A DNA stretch of 41,065 nt from Candidatus Omnitrophota bacterium. Its GTDB lineage: Bacteria > Omnitrophota > Gorgyraeia > 2-01-FULL-45-10 > JAHFGN01. Below, piece after piece: positions 39,597 to 41,065 of the stretch. A model generated the notes under the pieces. It saw only the letters and a list, made by a program, of their open reading frames with translations, ran no database searches and had not been told where the DNA came from. The stretch is from NCBI GenBank assembly GCA_023247415.1, contig JAHFGN010000006.1:1-41065 (forward strand), given 5' to 3'. Both the position numbers and the translations under genes were made by a program. The first letter of the stretch is position 1; every line of letters starts with the position of its first letter.

Positions 39597-40040
39597 CTAA
39601 TCCCCCTTCCCTTCTACCAGATACTTTTGCAGTTCGGCCCATGTCTTTGGTCCGACCTTGCCGTCTACCTTGAGTCCTTTCGCCTTTTGAAATTCCTCTA
39701 TCGCCTTTTTCGTCTTTGGCCCTACTTTGCCGTCGATAGCGCCCGTATAAAAACCGGCCTTCTTTAACGCTGTCTGTATATCCTTGTCTCTGGCTTCATC
39801 TTTTGAGCCTGGAGCCTTCGGCTGAGAAGAGACCGCAGGCGCGGCGGTAGGCGGGATCGCCTCCACTACGCCGGGTTCCTCTTTTGTCGTCTCCGCGGTA
39901 ACCGGCGTTATCTCCGACTCAAGCGTCCCGATCTGCTCTCCAGAGACCGCGGTCTCCTGCGGCTTTGGCTTGCATCCGCTCAAGGCCAGGCCCGATATGG
40001 CCATGATTGCGATTAAACATGCAAAAAATATTTTTTTCAT
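39597..40040 (-). CDS. Peptidoglycan-binding lipoprotein
   Basis: A 147-aa lipoprotein. A signal peptide ends in the lipobox LALSGC (cysteine at about residue 23), followed by a Thr/Pro/Ala-rich spacer (about 28-80) and a PG_binding_1 domain (IQTALKKAGFYTGAIDGKVG, KTKKAIEEFQKAKGLKVDGK, VGPKTWAELQKYL). It probably tethers an outer or inner membrane to murein. GGAG lies 5 nt before the ATG at 40040; a GTG 6 nt upstream is less likely. It is first in an operon with the coiled-coil lipoprotein and the glycosyltransferase. Confidence 0.92.
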   Translation of the reverse strand: MKKIFFACLIAIMAISGLALSGCKPKPQETAVSGEQIGTLESEITPVTAETTKEEPGVVEAIPPTAAPAVSSQPKAPGSKDEARDKDIQTALKKAGFYTGAIDGKVGPKTKKAIEEFQKAKGLKVDGKVGPKTWAELQKYLVEGKGD

Positions 40041-40063
40041 CTTCACTCCTTTCTTTTCGTATA

Positions 40064-40091
40064 ATTATATACCCGGCGCGGTCTTTGTCAA
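40064..40091 (-). promoter_or_regulatory. Near-consensus promoter of the lipoprotein-glycosyltransferase operon
   Basis: TTGACA (40091-40086) and TATAAT (40069-40064) are both perfect and are separated by 16 bp, 23 nt before the start codon. It should be a strong constitutive promoter. Confidence 0.85.
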
Positions 40092-40101
40092 GCAAAAAAG
40101 G

Positions 40102-41065
40102 TCACAGGCTCTTCAAAAAACCTCTGATCCTCGCCATCGCCTCTCTAAGATTATCGAAACTTGAGGCATAAGATATCCTGACATACCCTTCTCCGGACCG
40201 GCCAAACGCGGTCCCGGGGACTACGGCAACTTTTTCTGACTTTAAAAGCCTCCTTGCGAAATCCATGGAAGCCAGGCCGGTAGATTTGATTGATGGGAAT
40301 ACATAAAACGCCCCCTCCGGAACATGACAATCAAGGCCCATGCCGTTCAGTTCGTGTACGACAAAGTCCCTTCTGCGTTTGTATTCCCTCTTCATTCCAT
40401 GAACAGTCTTTTCTCCGTTTTTTATGGCCTCCCGAGCCGCGATCTGCGCGACCGTTGGGGCGCAGAGCATGGAATATTGATGTATCTTGGTCATGGCGGC
40501 GATTATTTCTTTTGGACCGCAGGCATAACCTATCCGCCAGCCTGTCATCGCGTATGTCTTAGAGAACCCATTCAAATAGATTGTTCTGGCCTTCATGCCT
40601 GGAATGGTTGGAAATGGAGTATGGGCGAAGTCATATGTGAGCTCATCGTATATCTCATCGCTTATCACAATAAGATCGCGCGCCCCTGCCGTTTTTGCGA
40701 TCTCCGCCAGCTCTTTTTTAGAATAGGACGCGCCTGTGGGATTGTTCGGATAATTTAAGATGAGCGCCCTTGTGCTCTTATCGCAGGAGCGCGCTATCTC
40801 TTCGGGTTTCAGTTTAAAACCGTCTTCTGGCGCGGTCTCAACAGCGACCGGGACTCCATCACACAGACTCACCAGTGGAAAATATGAGACATAGGACGGT
40901 GTGGGCACAATAACCTTGTCGCCCGGGTTGAGGAGCGCCCTTACAGCGAGGTCGAACGCCTCGCTGACGCCGACTGTGATCAATATTTCCTCTTCGGGGT
41001 CGTATTCGAGTTTGTGCTTATATTTCAGGCGCCGCGCGATATCTCCCCGCAATCCCAGAAGGCCT
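40102..41065 (-). CDS. Class I/II PLP-dependent aminotransferase, cut by the right edge
   Basis: At least 320 residues of an AspC/PatA-like aminotransferase. The visible part begins GLLGLRGDIARRLKY, which corresponds to the usual N-terminal third, so about 70-80 residues are missing beyond the window. Motifs: LNYPNNPTGA, ISDEIYDELTY and the PLP lysine in NGFSKTYAMTGWRIGY, then VRISYASS with the substrate arginine near the end. Family members transaminate aspartate, aromatic or branched amino acids; specificity is not determinable. Confidence 0.92.
   Translation of the reverse strand, partial: GLLGLRGDIARRLKYKHKLEYDPEEEILITVGVSEAFDLAVRALLNPGDKVIVPTPSYVSYFPLVSLCDGVPVAVETAPEDGFKLKPEEIARSCDKSTRALILNYPNNPTGASYSKKELAEIAKTAGARDLIVISDEIYDELTYDFAHTPFPTIPGMKARTIYLNGFSKTYAMTGWRIGYACGPKEIIAAMTKIHQYSMLCAPTVAQIAAREAIKNGEKTVHGMKREYKRRRDFVVHELNGMGLDCHVPEGAFYVFPSIKSTGLASMDFARRLLKSEKVAVVPGTAFGRSGEGYVRISYASSFDNLREAMARIRGFLKSL

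Noticed and set aside
1-41065. tRNA, rRNA, phage or defence-system genes
   Set aside because: No cloverleaf or rRNA-like segment, integrase, capsid, restriction, toxin-antitoxin or CRISPR gene was recognised by eye; a tRNAscan or profile search could not be run.

Overview
This 41-kb window looks like chromosomal DNA of an uncultured bacterium. The likeliest group is Candidatus Omnitrophota or a related PVC-type lineage. That is an inference from gene content: a large Bat (Bacteroides aerotolerance-type) operon with MoxR, a REP-associated Y1 transposase with many small palindromes, paired GH57 glucan enzymes beside DUF4912 and DUF2934 proteins, BaiN-type flavoproteins and HD-GYP signalling proteins. 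No rRNA, tRNA, CRISPR array or phage module was seen. Nearly all genes are on the minus strand and are tightly packed, many with ATGA-type overlaps.

Layout, in window coordinates. 1-1090: start of a gene leaving the left edge, with a strong promoter and a triple half-site operator; then a REP-associated transposase inside inverted repeats; then an intergenic palindrome. 1091-18680: one long minus-strand series read from a TTGACA promoter near 18680. It runs moxR, DUF58, a BatD-like protein, batA, batB, batC, batD, a batE-like gene, an rluA-type pseudouridine synthase, a CheY-like receiver, a eukaryotic-type hexokinase, two tiny ferritin-like helical proteins, a BaiN flavoprotein, an azoreductase, a PfpI/DJ-1 protein, a membrane PAS-PAS-HD-GYP protein, a second BaiN and a cupin. 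18677-24136: a biotin operon, bioB-F-H-C-D-A, behind a well-formed BirA box that overlaps the bioB start codon. 24161-25312: an MFS transporter. 25489-32584: a membrane and ion-homeostasis operon: marC, two TrkA/KtrA proteins, an unlisted 49-aa membrane protein, trkH, a secreted OB-fold-like protein, a CBS protein, an ArsB/NhaD/SLC13-type permease and a CNNM/CorC-like protein. 32588-33885: the only plus-strand gene, a GGDEF plus HD-GYP protein, divergent from marC. 33888-38425: DUF2934, two GH57 enzymes (alpha-glucanase and branching enzyme), DUF4912 and an exported small protein. 38476-41065: a family 2 glycosyltransferase, a frameshifted coiled-coil lipoprotein, a peptidoglycan-binding lipoprotein and a class I aminotransferase cut by the right edge.

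The most unusual signal is not a gene cassette but two families of small repeats that have written themselves into coding sequence. (1) Heptanucleotide tandem arrays (cores ACAGAAA, ACCAGAA, TAACCAG and complements) occur at four places. At two of them the array runs in one orientation and then flips. Read through, the first arm gives the charged n-region and the second the hydrophobic core of a signal peptide (16583-16677 and 28818-28905). At a third place the array encodes a roughly 70-residue charged linker in BatC. Because 7 is not a multiple of 3, gain or loss of one unit would frameshift the gene, so these are possible phase-variation switches. (2) GGGAC-bounded palindromes (REPIN/MITE-like) sit at gene ends and have changed the C-termini of RluA, BaiN2 and the CorC-like protein. 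One copy is flanked by a 28-bp direct duplication of the rluA 3' end.
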